From Gemmatimonadota bacterium (GTDB lineage: Bacteria > Latescibacterota > UBA2968 > UBA8231): DNA of 64,000 bases. The position numbers were made by a program, and so were the translations under genes. Where the stretch lies: assembly GCA_018660835.1 (NCBI GenBank), contig JABJJN010000080.1:62001-126000 (forward strand), in the 5' to 3' direction. The notes under the pieces were generated by a model. The model was not told where the DNA came from. It did not search any database and saw only the letters and a list, made by a program, of their open reading frames with translations. Positions 36,201-43,485 of this stretch are shown piece by piece. Numbering within the stretch: the stretch's first letter is position 1; the number at the start of each line of letters is the position of its first letter.

Positions 36201-36422
36201 CTCTGCATACGTCTCTGCCGGGCCATAGTCGGGTCCGATGTAGTAGCTAAAGCCGTCCCCCGTCTTGATCCGCTCGAACGCTGCTTTGGCCCAATCGTAA
36301 CGTGCCAGATTCTCGCGCGCTGTCTCGACGCGTTCCGGCGTGTAGTATGTGGGCCCATCCTTCGACGAGACCATCGCCGCCATGCCCATGATCAACCCTC
36401 CTGTCATCATCAAAACCTTCAT
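33237..36422 (-). CDS. Large exported heparinase II/III-like protein
   Basis: About 1061 residues from the ATG at 36422, with GGTGAG just upstream and an immediate signal-like segment (MKVLMMTGGLIMGMAAMVSS). Open frame continues to 36530. The N-terminal half (about 30-520) is an alpha/alpha toroid (LSQAYALTGDARYGRKG, GNEGHHQAAALA). The second half is the heparinase II/III beta-sandwich with its signature RQCDNLSLGLFARGVDWLPDLGYP and MAHNTVTVDE. Family members are lyases that cleave uronic-acid-containing polysaccharides (heparin, alginate, oligoalginate). It is larger than most (600-750) because of an added C-terminal beta region. It starts an operon with a GH32/43-like protein, a TauD dioxygenase and a Rof-like protein, and is divergent from the PhyH operon. 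The specific polysaccharide is unknown. Confidence 0.75.
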   Translation of the reverse strand: MKVLMMTGGLIMGMAAMVSSKDGPTYYTPERVETARENLARYDWAKAAFERIKTGDGFSYYIGPDYGPAETYAEQSDEFMWLLQPTTKIARAMEHEARAICPVHGTDVRAIDPWCPYKIDPINHPYKIQCMLGGEWYPSNDYAAGDMTSGDYPDDGSGCVVDGRRYYFLREYAHMAYGSAVIPGLRSLSQAYALTGDARYGRKGVILLARLASEYPNHDDRQDRLFYALYNGRDPHYRWKTGGMITDLIWETFCLEGAVYAYDGLFNYMDQDPDMLAFLKGKGLPVENAADLRGYIEHYLLRAGMTGLLNGAIKGNEGHHQAAALACALVLDDYPDSLADIDPSSNATSSPNSTDMVDYTFHGEGHAAHLLVNGLTRDGGGHESPSYNRIKLDLIRVDQAMTSIRQRHPGRFPVETYPDLFGEPKAKMIFDWFVDVTMLDYYLPSIGDTGGVPALRRVAPQWYSMLTTQNLFAFRRYNDARLARAATGMDGKPFEGELFEPYPVDDIVAALQTPESHIDRGSRLLDGYGVGILASGADQQRRAAMLNYSSLLGHRQCDNLSLGLFARGVDWLPDLGYPVSWDYRWQWDSNSMAHNTVTVDETQPRQDFGGMGRLFASVDGVHVISASHDPYPVERVQPAREGAKPTQLYERLVVLVDVDEDQFYTVDLFAVDGGEQHDQSWHGPLVPVESPPLDWSRQETGTLAGAEVEQFATWTDRWGRERDDFPGFLTDIQRATLAEPVAWTWRSDLPEGDGLRIHLVPVDGPLEVIAGRGRSPARPQDWHLDYVLARRSVADGEASVFLSVLDAYQGEPVVQQVRLVSHTPLVLEVAREGAVDRLHLNVPLTPSTTTTHRPIGVRVQTVRAGETTRDVQVGEWMPGDEGGYLTAPIVAVDYESNRVGVATTPDLVSQPFVGRTLRVYNHGRAALYKVTGQAQADGILWLDLDGTALLGRGPVSSVDEGRVQVGAYLTFGQRRAMRDGELVPGPDYYAGSWLSDGEIRLQVAGVWQGGDADDEENAIFLTDAVSADELARTLSDRTVSIWQYGVGDLVELAKIDSTRDK

Positions 36423-36591
36423 CGCGCTCACCAATGTCGAAGCTCTTGCAGGTTTGCCCATGTACTGCTGTGGCATGCGTTGCCGCTCTATACTTATTTC
36501 TGCTGAGCTACAAGCTGAAGGACCCGGCACCCAACCACAAGCCCACGCCTTTCGAAGAAAGGTCCACGCCCTATTGGAGAGTACAGAGACC

Positions 36592-37392
36592 GTGACTGAG
36601 GATACCGTAAGTGATGCAGATCAGGAATTCTTCCACCGCGAAGGATATCTGATCCTGCCTGGATTGATCGATGCCGACTACAATGCACGACTGATCACGG
36701 AGCTGGACGAACTCATCGAACATCGTCAGGCGAAAGATCATCGCATGATCGTGTCCTACGAACAGATGGGACTGCTGACCTCTCACCCACCTGTCATGCA
36801 ACGCCTGCAGGCATTGATGGGACCCCGCTTTGCCATGCACCACATTCATTCAGCACGTCATGAGGCCGGCAATGGCGGCGTCAACTGGCATCAGGATTAC
36901 GAACAGTATCCACAGACAAACCGCTCCCACATCATGGTTCATGTCTTCTACTATCTCAATGGGCTCAACGGTACCGTGGGCGATCTACTCGTGCTGCCGC
37001 GGTCACAGAATATCGTCGTCCCCAATGGCGGCATGGGACTCTTCGGCACGCAGGACCTGCCAGGCTCTCTCGTCGTAGATGATCTACCACCAGGCTCCGC
37101 GATTATCGTGCACTCCGCCCTGTGGCACGCCCGCCGCCCCAAAGACGGTGGGGAGGATCTGCCACGACACTTCATCGATATCTCCTATTGTCAGCATGGA
37201 GTTCTCTGGCCAGCGTATCCGGGTATCGGCGAGATCAATGCCCACGCCATTGAAGTCGGCCTGGGGCGCGACGGTGCCTATGATTTCCTCTACGATTCCG
37301 ACCAGTTCTTCGAACGCCGAGAACTGGATGAGGCCTTCAAGGAACGCAATCAGGGCAGTATCGCTCTGCAGATGAAAGGTGTGGGTGTCTGA
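36592..37392 (+). CDS. Phytanoyl-CoA dioxygenase (PhyH) family protein
   Basis: The protein has 266 residues from a GTG at 36592. This start is preferred because GGAGAG lies about 10 bases upstream and the length fits the family. The frame is open back to 36349, but this would run into the divergent gene. Fe ligands are visible: NWHQDYEQYP (HxD, about residue 99) and HSALWHARRP (distal His, about 177). The opening FFHREGYLILPGLID is typical of PhyH. Members hydroxylate phytanoyl-CoA, ectoine, mitomycin intermediates and other small substrates. Here the gene is translationally fused (TGATG overlap) to an SDR and followed by two nitrilases, so a small hydroxylated amide or nitrile pathway is possible. 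The substrate is not deducible. Confidence 0.82.
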   Translation: MTEDTVSDADQEFFHREGYLILPGLIDADYNARLITELDELIEHRQAKDHRMIVSYEQMGLLTSHPPVMQRLQALMGPRFAMHHIHSARHEAGNGGVNWHQDYEQYPQTNRSHIMVHVFYYLNGLNGTVGDLLVLPRSQNIVVPNGGMGLFGTQDLPGSLVVDDLPPGSAIIVHSALWHARRPKDGGEDLPRHFIDISYCQHGVLWPAYPGIGEINAHAIEVGLGRDGAYDFLYDSDQFFERRELDEAFKERNQGSIALQMKGVGV

Positions 37393-38381
37393 TGGCAGAA
37401 CGCATCGTCCTGCTCACAGGAGCCACGGGCAAGGTAGGCCAGGCTTTCATGCGTCGTTTTTTGGCGGACGGGGCATGGAAGGACGCCCAGATCCGCGCCC
37501 TGTGCCACAATCGTGTCGTCGAAAGCAGTGACCGCGTGCAGATCGTGCGCGGTTCCATCTCAGATCGCAATGCCGTTGCCGAGGCCGTCAACGGTGTCAC
37601 TCACGTTGTACATCTGGCCACGTGCAAGGAGACACCTGACGACGTAATGGACGTCGCCGTCAAAGGCATGTTCTGGTTACTCGAGGAGTGTCGCCAATCA
37701 CCGAGCTTCGAGCAATTTGTCCTGATCGGTGGTGATGCAGGAATGGGGCACTTCGTCTACCCTCATCCGGTTCCTGTTGTAGAAACGCAGAAACACAGCG
37801 CCTACGAGGGTTGCTACGCCCTGTCGAAGGTGCTCGAGGAGGTCATGCTCGAGCAGTACTACGTGCAGTATGACTTCAACGGTTGCTGCCTGCGCGCACC
37901 GTGGATCATGGAGAAGGATGATTTCAAATACACCCTCTCCTTTGGCAACGACGTCTTTGGCGGACCCCGCTGGTGCGATCTGGTGGGTGCGAAAAAGGCA
38001 GATGAATACGTCGCGGCTGGCTCGGTGCCTGTCATGCTTGATGCGCACGGTGATCCCATGCTGCGCAACTTCGTCCACGTTGACGATCTGACCGCAGCGA
38101 TTGTTGCCGCTCTCGGCCATCCTGCGGCGCGACAGCAATTATTCAACATCTGCATGGACGAACCCGTCGACTATCGCATCATGGCAGACTATCTCTACGA
38201 AACCCGTGGACTCCCCAGTGTCGACATACCGACGACCTTCCATCGGACGTGGCTCGACAACAACAAGGCAAAGTTTCTCCTCGATTGGCGCCCTGAAGTC
38301 GACCTGGACGATCTGATCGACAATGCCTGGGACTACGAGCGCGACGACGATGACGAGCGAAAGATCTGGTATCCTGGATGA
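37392..38381 (+). CDS. Extended SDR: NAD-dependent epimerase/dehydratase family
   Basis: The protein has 329 residues. The N-terminal TGATGKVG is the nucleotide-binding GxxGxxG motif of extended short-chain dehydrogenases. VTHVVHLA follows the fourth strand, and YALSK (about residue 142) is the YxxxK catalytic pair. RNFVHVDDLTAAI is the typical substrate-loop region of sugar epimerases. These enzymes act on nucleotide sugars, uronates (uronate dehydrogenase-like) or steroid-like substrates. The ATG shares one base with the stop of the PhyH gene. The length is normal. An unusual acidic tail (YERDDDDERKIWYPG) ends it. Exact reaction unknown; a uronate dehydrogenase or epimerase role would fit the heparinase neighbourhood. 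Confidence 0.8.
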   Translation: MAERIVLLTGATGKVGQAFMRRFLADGAWKDAQIRALCHNRVVESSDRVQIVRGSISDRNAVAEAVNGVTHVVHLATCKETPDDVMDVAVKGMFWLLEECRQSPSFEQFVLIGGDAGMGHFVYPHPVPVVETQKHSAYEGCYALSKVLEEVMLEQYYVQYDFNGCCLRAPWIMEKDDFKYTLSFGNDVFGGPRWCDLVGAKKADEYVAAGSVPVMLDAHGDPMLRNFVHVDDLTAAIVAALGHPAARQQLFNICMDEPVDYRIMADYLYETRGLPSVDIPTTFHRTWLDNNKAKFLLDWRPEVDLDDLIDNAWDYERDDDDERKIWYPG

Positions 38382-38394
38382 GGGCCTGAACAGT

Positions 38395-39228
38395 ATGGAG
38401 CGACCTGTCACCGTCGGCATGCTGAAGGACGTCCCTGCGAAGTGGGATAGCGAACGCAACTGGTCTGTCCTGTGTGAGCAATTCGATCGCCACGCCGCCG
38501 ACGTGGATGTCTTCGTGACACCCGAGTGTCATTACGATGGGTATGCCGTCACGGAAGAAGACTGGACGGTGGAACGCTTTTCTGACGTCACACTTGCAGT
38601 GGACGACCGTCGCATCGAGGCTCTTCGCGACATGGCGAAGAGCCAGGAGACGGCCATCGTCTTCGGTTTCACGGAGAAGCTTGACGGCGGCTTTTACAAT
38701 TGCGCCCTCCTCATCGACGCTGCGGGACAGATCGTCGGCAAGTATCACAAGACCCATCTATTGAGCCACGACCATCGTTTCCATCGTGGCAATCACCTCG
38801 ACACCTTTGATGTGGACTTCGGCCGTGTCGGCATGGTGATCTGCGCCGATCGTCGCTGGCCCGAATCGATCCGAACCCTACGACTCGGCGGCGCCGAGAT
38901 CTGCCTGATGCCGACATATGGCATGTGGGGTGAGGAGAATGAGTGGTGGATGCGCACACGGTCGTACGAGAACCAGATGTTTATTTGCTTCACCCATCCC
39001 AAGGTCAGCCTGATAACGAATCCGAGTGGGAAAGTGGAGGCAAAGCTGGAATCGAATGTCACCGATGTTCTCATCCATACGATCGACCTGTCTCAGGTTC
39101 ACTCGGGGAATCATCTTGAGAATCGACGCCCCGACCTCTATGGACCGCTGACGGATACAGACCATCCGTCGGCACAGGCACCCTTCGACGCGCCCACTGT
39201 CGACGACGACACCTTGCCACAGGAATAG
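38395..39228 (+). CDS. Carbon-nitrogen hydrolase (nitrilase superfamily), copy 1
   Basis: The protein has 277 residues from the ATG at 38395, 13 bases after the SDR stop; the longer open frame lies inside that gene. The Glu-Lys-Cys triad is visible: Glu about 44 (TPECHYDGY), Lys about 119 (KYHKTHL) and Cys about 151 (VICADRRWPE). Nitrilase-superfamily enzymes hydrolyse nitriles, amides, N-carbamoyl compounds or biotinidase-type amides. The loop GMWGEENEWWMRTRSYENQMF matches amidase branches rather than true nitrilases. The gene is followed after 3 bases by a second member, so the two may form a heteromer or act in sequence. Substrate unknown. Confidence 0.8.
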   Translation: MERPVTVGMLKDVPAKWDSERNWSVLCEQFDRHAADVDVFVTPECHYDGYAVTEEDWTVERFSDVTLAVDDRRIEALRDMAKSQETAIVFGFTEKLDGGFYNCALLIDAAGQIVGKYHKTHLLSHDHRFHRGNHLDTFDVDFGRVGMVICADRRWPESIRTLRLGGAEICLMPTYGMWGEENEWWMRTRSYENQMFICFTHPKVSLITNPSGKVEAKLESNVTDVLIHTIDLSQVHSGNHLENRRPDLYGPLTDTDHPSAQAPFDAPTVDDDTLPQE

Positions 39229-39231
39229 CCG

Positions 39232-40134
39232 ATGACACCGCCGGAATCCCTCCCTGATTCTCTTCTCGTTGCCGCGGCTCAGATCGACACGAATTCGGAC
39301 CTGCCAGCGAATCTGTCCAAGATTGAGACACGCATACGCGAAGCCGCTGCCGCAGGCGTGCAGATACTGCTGTTCCATGAAGGCTGTCTGACGGGGTATC
39401 CCGATGACGAACGGGTGCAAACACTGGACTTCGACTGGATTGCGCAGGCAGAGTCCACGATTCAGAGACTGGCACAGGAGCTCGTCATTGCCGTGCTCGT
39501 AGGAACGACGAGCCGGCGCGACAAACAGGTCTTCAACGATCTGCTCATCATCGATGCCGATGGTCGACGACTGGGTCGCTACGCCAAGACCTGGCGCGCC
39601 GGTGAGCCCTGGTTCACCGCCGGCAGTGGTCCCGTGATCTTCAATGTCTGCGGCGTCGAGGCGACAGCCATCATCTGCCACGATCTGCGCTATCCGGAAC
39701 TCACGCGACTGGGTGTCGCCGCCGGCGCCCGCATTATCTTCATCGCCAACAACGAATCGGGCCTGACCTCCGAATACAAGCTGCTGGGCTATCGCTCGAT
39801 GCAGATCTCACGTGCCACGGAGAATCTCGCTTATGCTGTGATGGCGAATGCACCGGCAGATGCAAAAGACATGGATCGCAGCAATGCTTCGCACGGCAAT
39901 TCGATGATCGTTGATCTGTGGGGAGACGTACTGGACGAAGCAGGTTCATTTGAAGAACGCCTGGTCGTGGCTCGCCTGGACCTCAGCAAGGGCACGGGTG
40001 GCCCCGCCCGTCGCACACTGGGTAAAGATGGTGGCGCAGAACTCTACGGCACAGATTGCGAGCATCCAGCCTATGCACAGTGGATCCGTTCAGGTCTGAA
40101 GTTGGTGCGTCGACTCGACGGTGGCAGCTCCTGA
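39232..40134 (+). CDS. Carbon-nitrogen hydrolase (nitrilase superfamily), copy 2
   Basis: The protein has 300 residues. The triad is intact: Glu about 50 (FHEGCLTGYP), Lys about 120 (RYAKTWRAGEPWF) and Cys about 151 (IICHDLRYPELTRLG). The HDLRYPEL signature is the N-carbamoylase/omega-amidase/amidase-like form. It differs strongly from the copy just upstream, so the two are not a recent duplication. It is the last gene of a four-gene rightward operon (PhyH, SDR, two nitrilases). Its stop lies 14 bases from the convergent enolase-superfamily gene, with no clear terminator hairpin between them. Function: hydrolysis of a C-N bond in a small amide or carbamoyl compound, inferred from family. Confidence 0.82.
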   Translation: MTPPESLPDSLLVAAAQIDTNSDLPANLSKIETRIREAAAAGVQILLFHEGCLTGYPDDERVQTLDFDWIAQAESTIQRLAQELVIAVLVGTTSRRDKQVFNDLLIIDADGRRLGRYAKTWRAGEPWFTAGSGPVIFNVCGVEATAIICHDLRYPELTRLGVAAGARIIFIANNESGLTSEYKLLGYRSMQISRATENLAYAVMANAPADAKDMDRSNASHGNSMIVDLWGDVLDEAGSFEERLVVARLDLSKGTGGPARRTLGKDGGAELYGTDCEHPAYAQWIRSGLKLVRRLDGGSS

Positions 40135-40148
40135 ATCGAAGACTCCTG

Positions 40149-41339
40149 CTAGTCGAAGAAGGTGGCGTCCTCATCGGACAGGTATTTCTTCGCTGCATCA
40201 ACACGAAACTCCACGCCAAGGCCAGGCCGGTCCCACACATCAATGTGGCTATCGATCACAATCGGGTCCGGTAGACCGTCGACGATATCGTACCACCACT
40301 CGGGTCTTGCCGTCGTGTACTCGAAGGCGAGGAAGTTTGCCGGCATGGTGGCGCACACATTCACCAATGCCGCCAGTCCAAAGACGCCGTCAATGACTCC
40401 ATGGGGGGCCATGAGAATCCCGTGCAGATCTGCGTATTCGGCGACCCACTTCAACTCGGCAATCCCACCGATATCGCAGGGATCCGGGCCGACGATATCT
40501 ACAGCCCGCTTTTCGATCAGATCAGCGAAATTCTGCCGCAGGTAGATCTGTTCGCCCGTGTGAATGGGCGTCGTCGTACTCTGCGTAACCTCGCGATAGA
40601 GATCGGCTTGCACATAGGGGATGTAATCACCAGTGATCATGTCCTCGAGCCAGCTGATATTCAGTGGCTCCACAGCCTGGGCGAGTTTCTTTGCGTCCTG
40701 CACCATCATCCCTGGCCCGCAGTCGAGGGCGAGCCCGACCTCGTCACCACAGACCTCCTTCATGGCGGCGATACGTTCTACGAGATGATTCATCCCCTTT
40801 TCCGTTATGGCCCCTCGATTCAGATGCAGACGTTCATTCACAGGATCACCGTAGTAGAATCCATCCACATCTTTGGGCATACCACTGTGAAAGGCAACGC
40901 CCTGTTTAATGATGGAAAAACCCTCCGGTGACTCCTTCATGCGTGCCATCTCTTCGGCGTAGGCCTGCACAGAATCCCCTTCCCTGGGGAAACGCACGCC
41001 GCCATTGTAGACACGCACCCGGTCCCGCACCTTGCCTCCGAGAAGCCGATAGACGGGGACACCTGCCGCCTTGCCCGCAATATCCCACAGGGCAATCTCG
41101 ATGGTACTGACCGCTGCCCCCCAAGGCTTGAAACTGCCCAGTCGGCGAATCCTGTGCATGACACGCTCGACATCGCGAGGATCCTGGCCGAGGATGAAGT
41201 CGCGGTAAAACATCACGTGCGGCTGCAGATAACTTTTACTGTTCTCCGCTTGTGCATAACCATCGATACCCTCGTCCGTCGTAATGCGCACAACGGGGTT
41301 GGCACCAATGACGGCACACTTCAAGTCGGTGATCTTCAT
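40149..41339 (-). CDS. Enolase-superfamily dehydratase (mandelate racemase type)
   Basis: The protein has 396 residues from the ATG at 41339 (GGAG about 10 bases upstream). Metal ligands are seen in order: Asp in ALDCGPGMM, Glu in SWLEDMITGDY and Glu in HTGEQIYLRQNF. The catalytic His lies in MAPHGVIDG. The usual KxK motif reads KQG (GFSIIKQGVAF), as in acid-sugar dehydratase branches. This set fits sugar-acid dehydratases rather than muconate cycloisomerases. An APH..G loop near the end is typical of the MR/gluconate-galactonate subgroup. It is the last gene of a leftward operon with a TauD-like enzyme and a protein of unknown function. Likely role: dehydration of an aldonate or uronate-derived acid to a 2-keto-3-deoxy acid. 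Confidence 0.82.
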   Translation of the reverse strand: MKITDLKCAVIGANPVVRITTDEGIDGYAQAENSKSYLQPHVMFYRDFILGQDPRDVERVMHRIRRLGSFKPWGAAVSTIEIALWDIAGKAAGVPVYRLLGGKVRDRVRVYNGGVRFPREGDSVQAYAEEMARMKESPEGFSIIKQGVAFHSGMPKDVDGFYYGDPVNERLHLNRGAITEKGMNHLVERIAAMKEVCGDEVGLALDCGPGMMVQDAKKLAQAVEPLNISWLEDMITGDYIPYVQADLYREVTQSTTTPIHTGEQIYLRQNFADLIEKRAVDIVGPDPCDIGGIAELKWVAEYADLHGILMAPHGVIDGVFGLAALVNVCATMPANFLAFEYTTARPEWWYDIVDGLPDPIVIDSHIDVWDRPGLGVEFRVDAAKKYLSDEDATFFD

Positions 41340-41372
41340 TCGTCGTTTCGCTCCAGTTGATTGCGCCGCCAC

Positions 41373-42200
41373 CTATGCGATTCGGGCGGCGTCGATGACA
41401 TCCCTGAATCCCGCGAGATTCGTGCCGATGCCGCGAACCCAGCGACTGACCCATTCCTGCATCGGCACGGCCACCTCATGTTCCAGTTCAGGTTTTCCTT
41501 TCGACCAGGGCGCCTCTGGCCAGACCGTGTGGCCGAGTTTGTCAGTGAGCTGGTGCTTTCGATCGTGTAGCCGCAGGCAGACACGCCGCTCGTCCAGCCA
41601 CTGCGCTGTACGTCGCGACTGGAATGTCGCCGCACACGTACCGTCATGACACTCGAAGAGCCACGCCTCCACATCGGAATCAGCGATGGCCAGGGTTTCG
41701 ATCTGTCGCGTCATGTGCAGGAAACGACTGTCGTAGACGGTCATTTCATAACGCATCTTCGGCGCCCGCCGCAACTGCAGATACTGAGCGAAGGCACCGC
41801 CATACCCGGGAACGCACCCCTCGAAGGACTCACCCCACAGCTCTGATGTCACCGTCTCAGCGTCAAAGACCAGGCCATGCACCTGCAGGTGACCTCGAAT
41901 CTCTGCGACCAGACCCTGATAGTAGTCGTCGAGGTCCTGATTCTCGGGAAAGGGGAATTGCAGCGAAAGGGCGTGGTCGGCGCCAAGCGCCGTGGCCGCA
42001 GCGTCAGTGAGATAGGCGGGCCCACCGAGCTGGACATACAACGTCTCAGGGGCACGGTCGCCCATCTCGGCCAACCATCTCGCCTTGACCTCTTCTTCGC
42101 GCTCGAGATAGAGCTGGAATCCGTCCCGGCGGATCGTCTCTGCATCGATGGGTTCGTAGCAGCAGGGATGGATCAGGAAGATGATATGGGAAATCTGCAT
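41373..42200 (-). CDS. Conserved-looking protein of unknown function (275 aa)
   Basis: I do not recognise this family. The ATG at 42200 has GAGG about 5 bases upstream. It begins ISHIIFLIHPCCYEP, a buried strand with HPCC, then has amphipathic helices. Further notable segments are LYVQLGGPAYLTDAAA, SLQFPFPENQDLDDYY, LWGESFEGCVPGYGGAFAQYL and LFECHDGTCAATFQSRRTAQW. No signal peptide or membrane segment is visible. Several His/Cys pairs (HPCCYE, CHDGTC) could bind a metal. The GESFEGCVPGYGG segment suggests an isochorismatase-like or deacetylase-like loop, but I cannot support either. It lies between the TauD-like gene (28 bases) and the enolase-superfamily gene (33 bases), so it is probably in the same operon and pathway. 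Confidence 0.6.
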   Translation of the reverse strand: MQISHIIFLIHPCCYEPIDAETIRRDGFQLYLEREEEVKARWLAEMGDRAPETLYVQLGGPAYLTDAAATALGADHALSLQFPFPENQDLDDYYQGLVAEIRGHLQVHGLVFDAETVTSELWGESFEGCVPGYGGAFAQYLQLRRAPKMRYEMTVYDSRFLHMTRQIETLAIADSDVEAWLFECHDGTCAATFQSRRTAQWLDERRVCLRLHDRKHQLTDKLGHTVWPEAPWSKGKPELEHEVAVPMQEWVSRWVRGIGTNLAGFRDVIDAARIA

Positions 42201-42227
42201 GCAGCCTCGTTTAGTCAGGCAGTCGTG

Positions 42228-43262
42228 TCAGGCACGTCGCCGATAGCTGTGGAAAAACTCCCTCGTGCCTTCAAAAATGGGTGGCAGAGGTCTGCCATTG
42301 GGCAAGGACAACCAGAGTCGGAGCATATGCCTGCTGGCGTCGTCCTCTCTCTGATTCTGAAGCGACGTCTCATTCTTCCGGCCCGTCTCATTCTGAAAAG
42401 CGGCGCGCGCATGCAGGATATCGTAGTTGTTGGCGACAACCAAATCTCCCGGTTCCATTTGAAAAGACAGAGCCATTTCGTCGCAGACCTCATCCATCAG
42501 ATCAAGTGCCTCGACTTGCGCAGTCGTCAGTTCGGGTACATCCTCCCAGCGTTGCGCCAGAGCGATGTATTCACGCTTGTAGAGAACATTGAGTAGACCC
42601 GCATGGGCCGTGTAGATCGGCACACGCTGGAAGGGTCGCGCACCTGGGCGCTCTTGTCCGCGTGCATCGAAATCAAAGGGCTCCTGCAACACAGCGGCGA
42701 GATCTGGTCGGCGCCGCAGAATTTCATTGAACACAGCAACAGCGCTGACCAACCGTGACTCGCCGCCAGTGGCGGCAGCGCGATAGCACAGTAACATGAA
42801 CGCATCGGCGCCATCGTTGTGATAATTGATCGGCAGATTCGTCTGGTAGGCTCGAATGTTGTCGTTCGCCAAATCCTTGCCTGTGTCCCGCACGTCATGC
42901 AGGAGATTTCCAGCCGCATCCTGTGGTTCGGGATACCCCACGCGTTGCCCGATTCCCCAGAGCATGAGACGCACTTGCTCGATGGAAAGCTCGTGCACAG
43001 GCAGGCAACTTAGCAGAGCAAATCCGCGCCCGCCTTCCAACTCCTGCTGAAGTTGCCGAGCGATACCATCCCATGAAGGCAGGTGCATATCAGTGTGCGT
43101 CGTCGATTGCCAGGAACCTCCCTGTGTCAGGATCGCGTCGGCTGCCTGACGTAACTCGGCGATCTGTTGCGGCTCAAGACGAAGGGTCCACGCCTCCCGT
43201 GAACCGATGTCACTACCGTGCCAAGCAGCCTTTGTGTGGAGGGCCGTTGTGCGTCGACTCAT
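42228..43262 (-). CDS. TauD-like Fe(II)/2-oxoglutarate-dependent oxygenase
   Basis: The protein has 344 residues. The HxD pair is HND in LPINYHNDGADAFMLLC, and the distal His is in NNYDILHARAAF. The 2-oxoglutarate Arg is probably in RHMLRLWLSLPNGRPLPP. The body (RGFALLSCLPVHELS, IGQRVGYPEPQDAAGNLLHDVRDTGKD) matches TauD/clavaminate-synthase-like proteins annotated for taurine or trimethyllysine-like substrates. It is not closely related to the TauD-like protein at 30577-31791. It is the first gene of the leftward operon and is divergent from the ceramidase-like gene over 223 bases. The reaction is hydroxylation of an unknown substrate. The family call is firm. Confidence 0.8.
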   Translation of the reverse strand: MSRRTTALHTKAAWHGSDIGSREAWTLRLEPQQIAELRQAADAILTQGGSWQSTTHTDMHLPSWDGIARQLQQELEGGRGFALLSCLPVHELSIEQVRLMLWGIGQRVGYPEPQDAAGNLLHDVRDTGKDLANDNIRAYQTNLPINYHNDGADAFMLLCYRAAATGGESRLVSAVAVFNEILRRRPDLAAVLQEPFDFDARGQERPGARPFQRVPIYTAHAGLLNVLYKREYIALAQRWEDVPELTTAQVEALDLMDEVCDEMALSFQMEPGDLVVANNYDILHARAAFQNETGRKNETSLQNQREDDASRHMLRLWLSLPNGRPLPPIFEGTREFFHSYRRRA

Positions 43263-43381
43263 AAACTGGATTCTCTCTTATCGATTTCGCAAGGATATCT
43301 ACCGTGGCTTACGCAGACCTCCGCTGATCACAGATACGACGACTTACAGACACGACGACACAGAGCACACGGACCACGAGT

Positions 43382-43410
43382 TTGCTAGCAGAGGCTGGGT
43401 ATGGTATTGT
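43382..43410 (+). promoter_or_regulatory. Candidate promoter for the ceramidase-like gene
   Basis: TTGCTA (43382-43387), a 17-base spacer and TATTGT (43405-43410) resemble a sigma70 promoter. A transcript would begin near 43417, about 70 bases before the ATG at 43486. This is by-eye evidence only. Confidence 0.33.
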
Positions 43411-43485
43411 GGCGCCGCGGCTCATACCAGGGGTTCGCGATTGCTACCAACGTGTGACTCCTGCCAAAACCAATATTGAGGCATC

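Noticed and set aside
38878-39681. Minus-strand open frame of 267 codons across the two nitrilase genes
   Set aside because: Antisense shadow; both nitrilases on the plus strand have complete catalytic triads.
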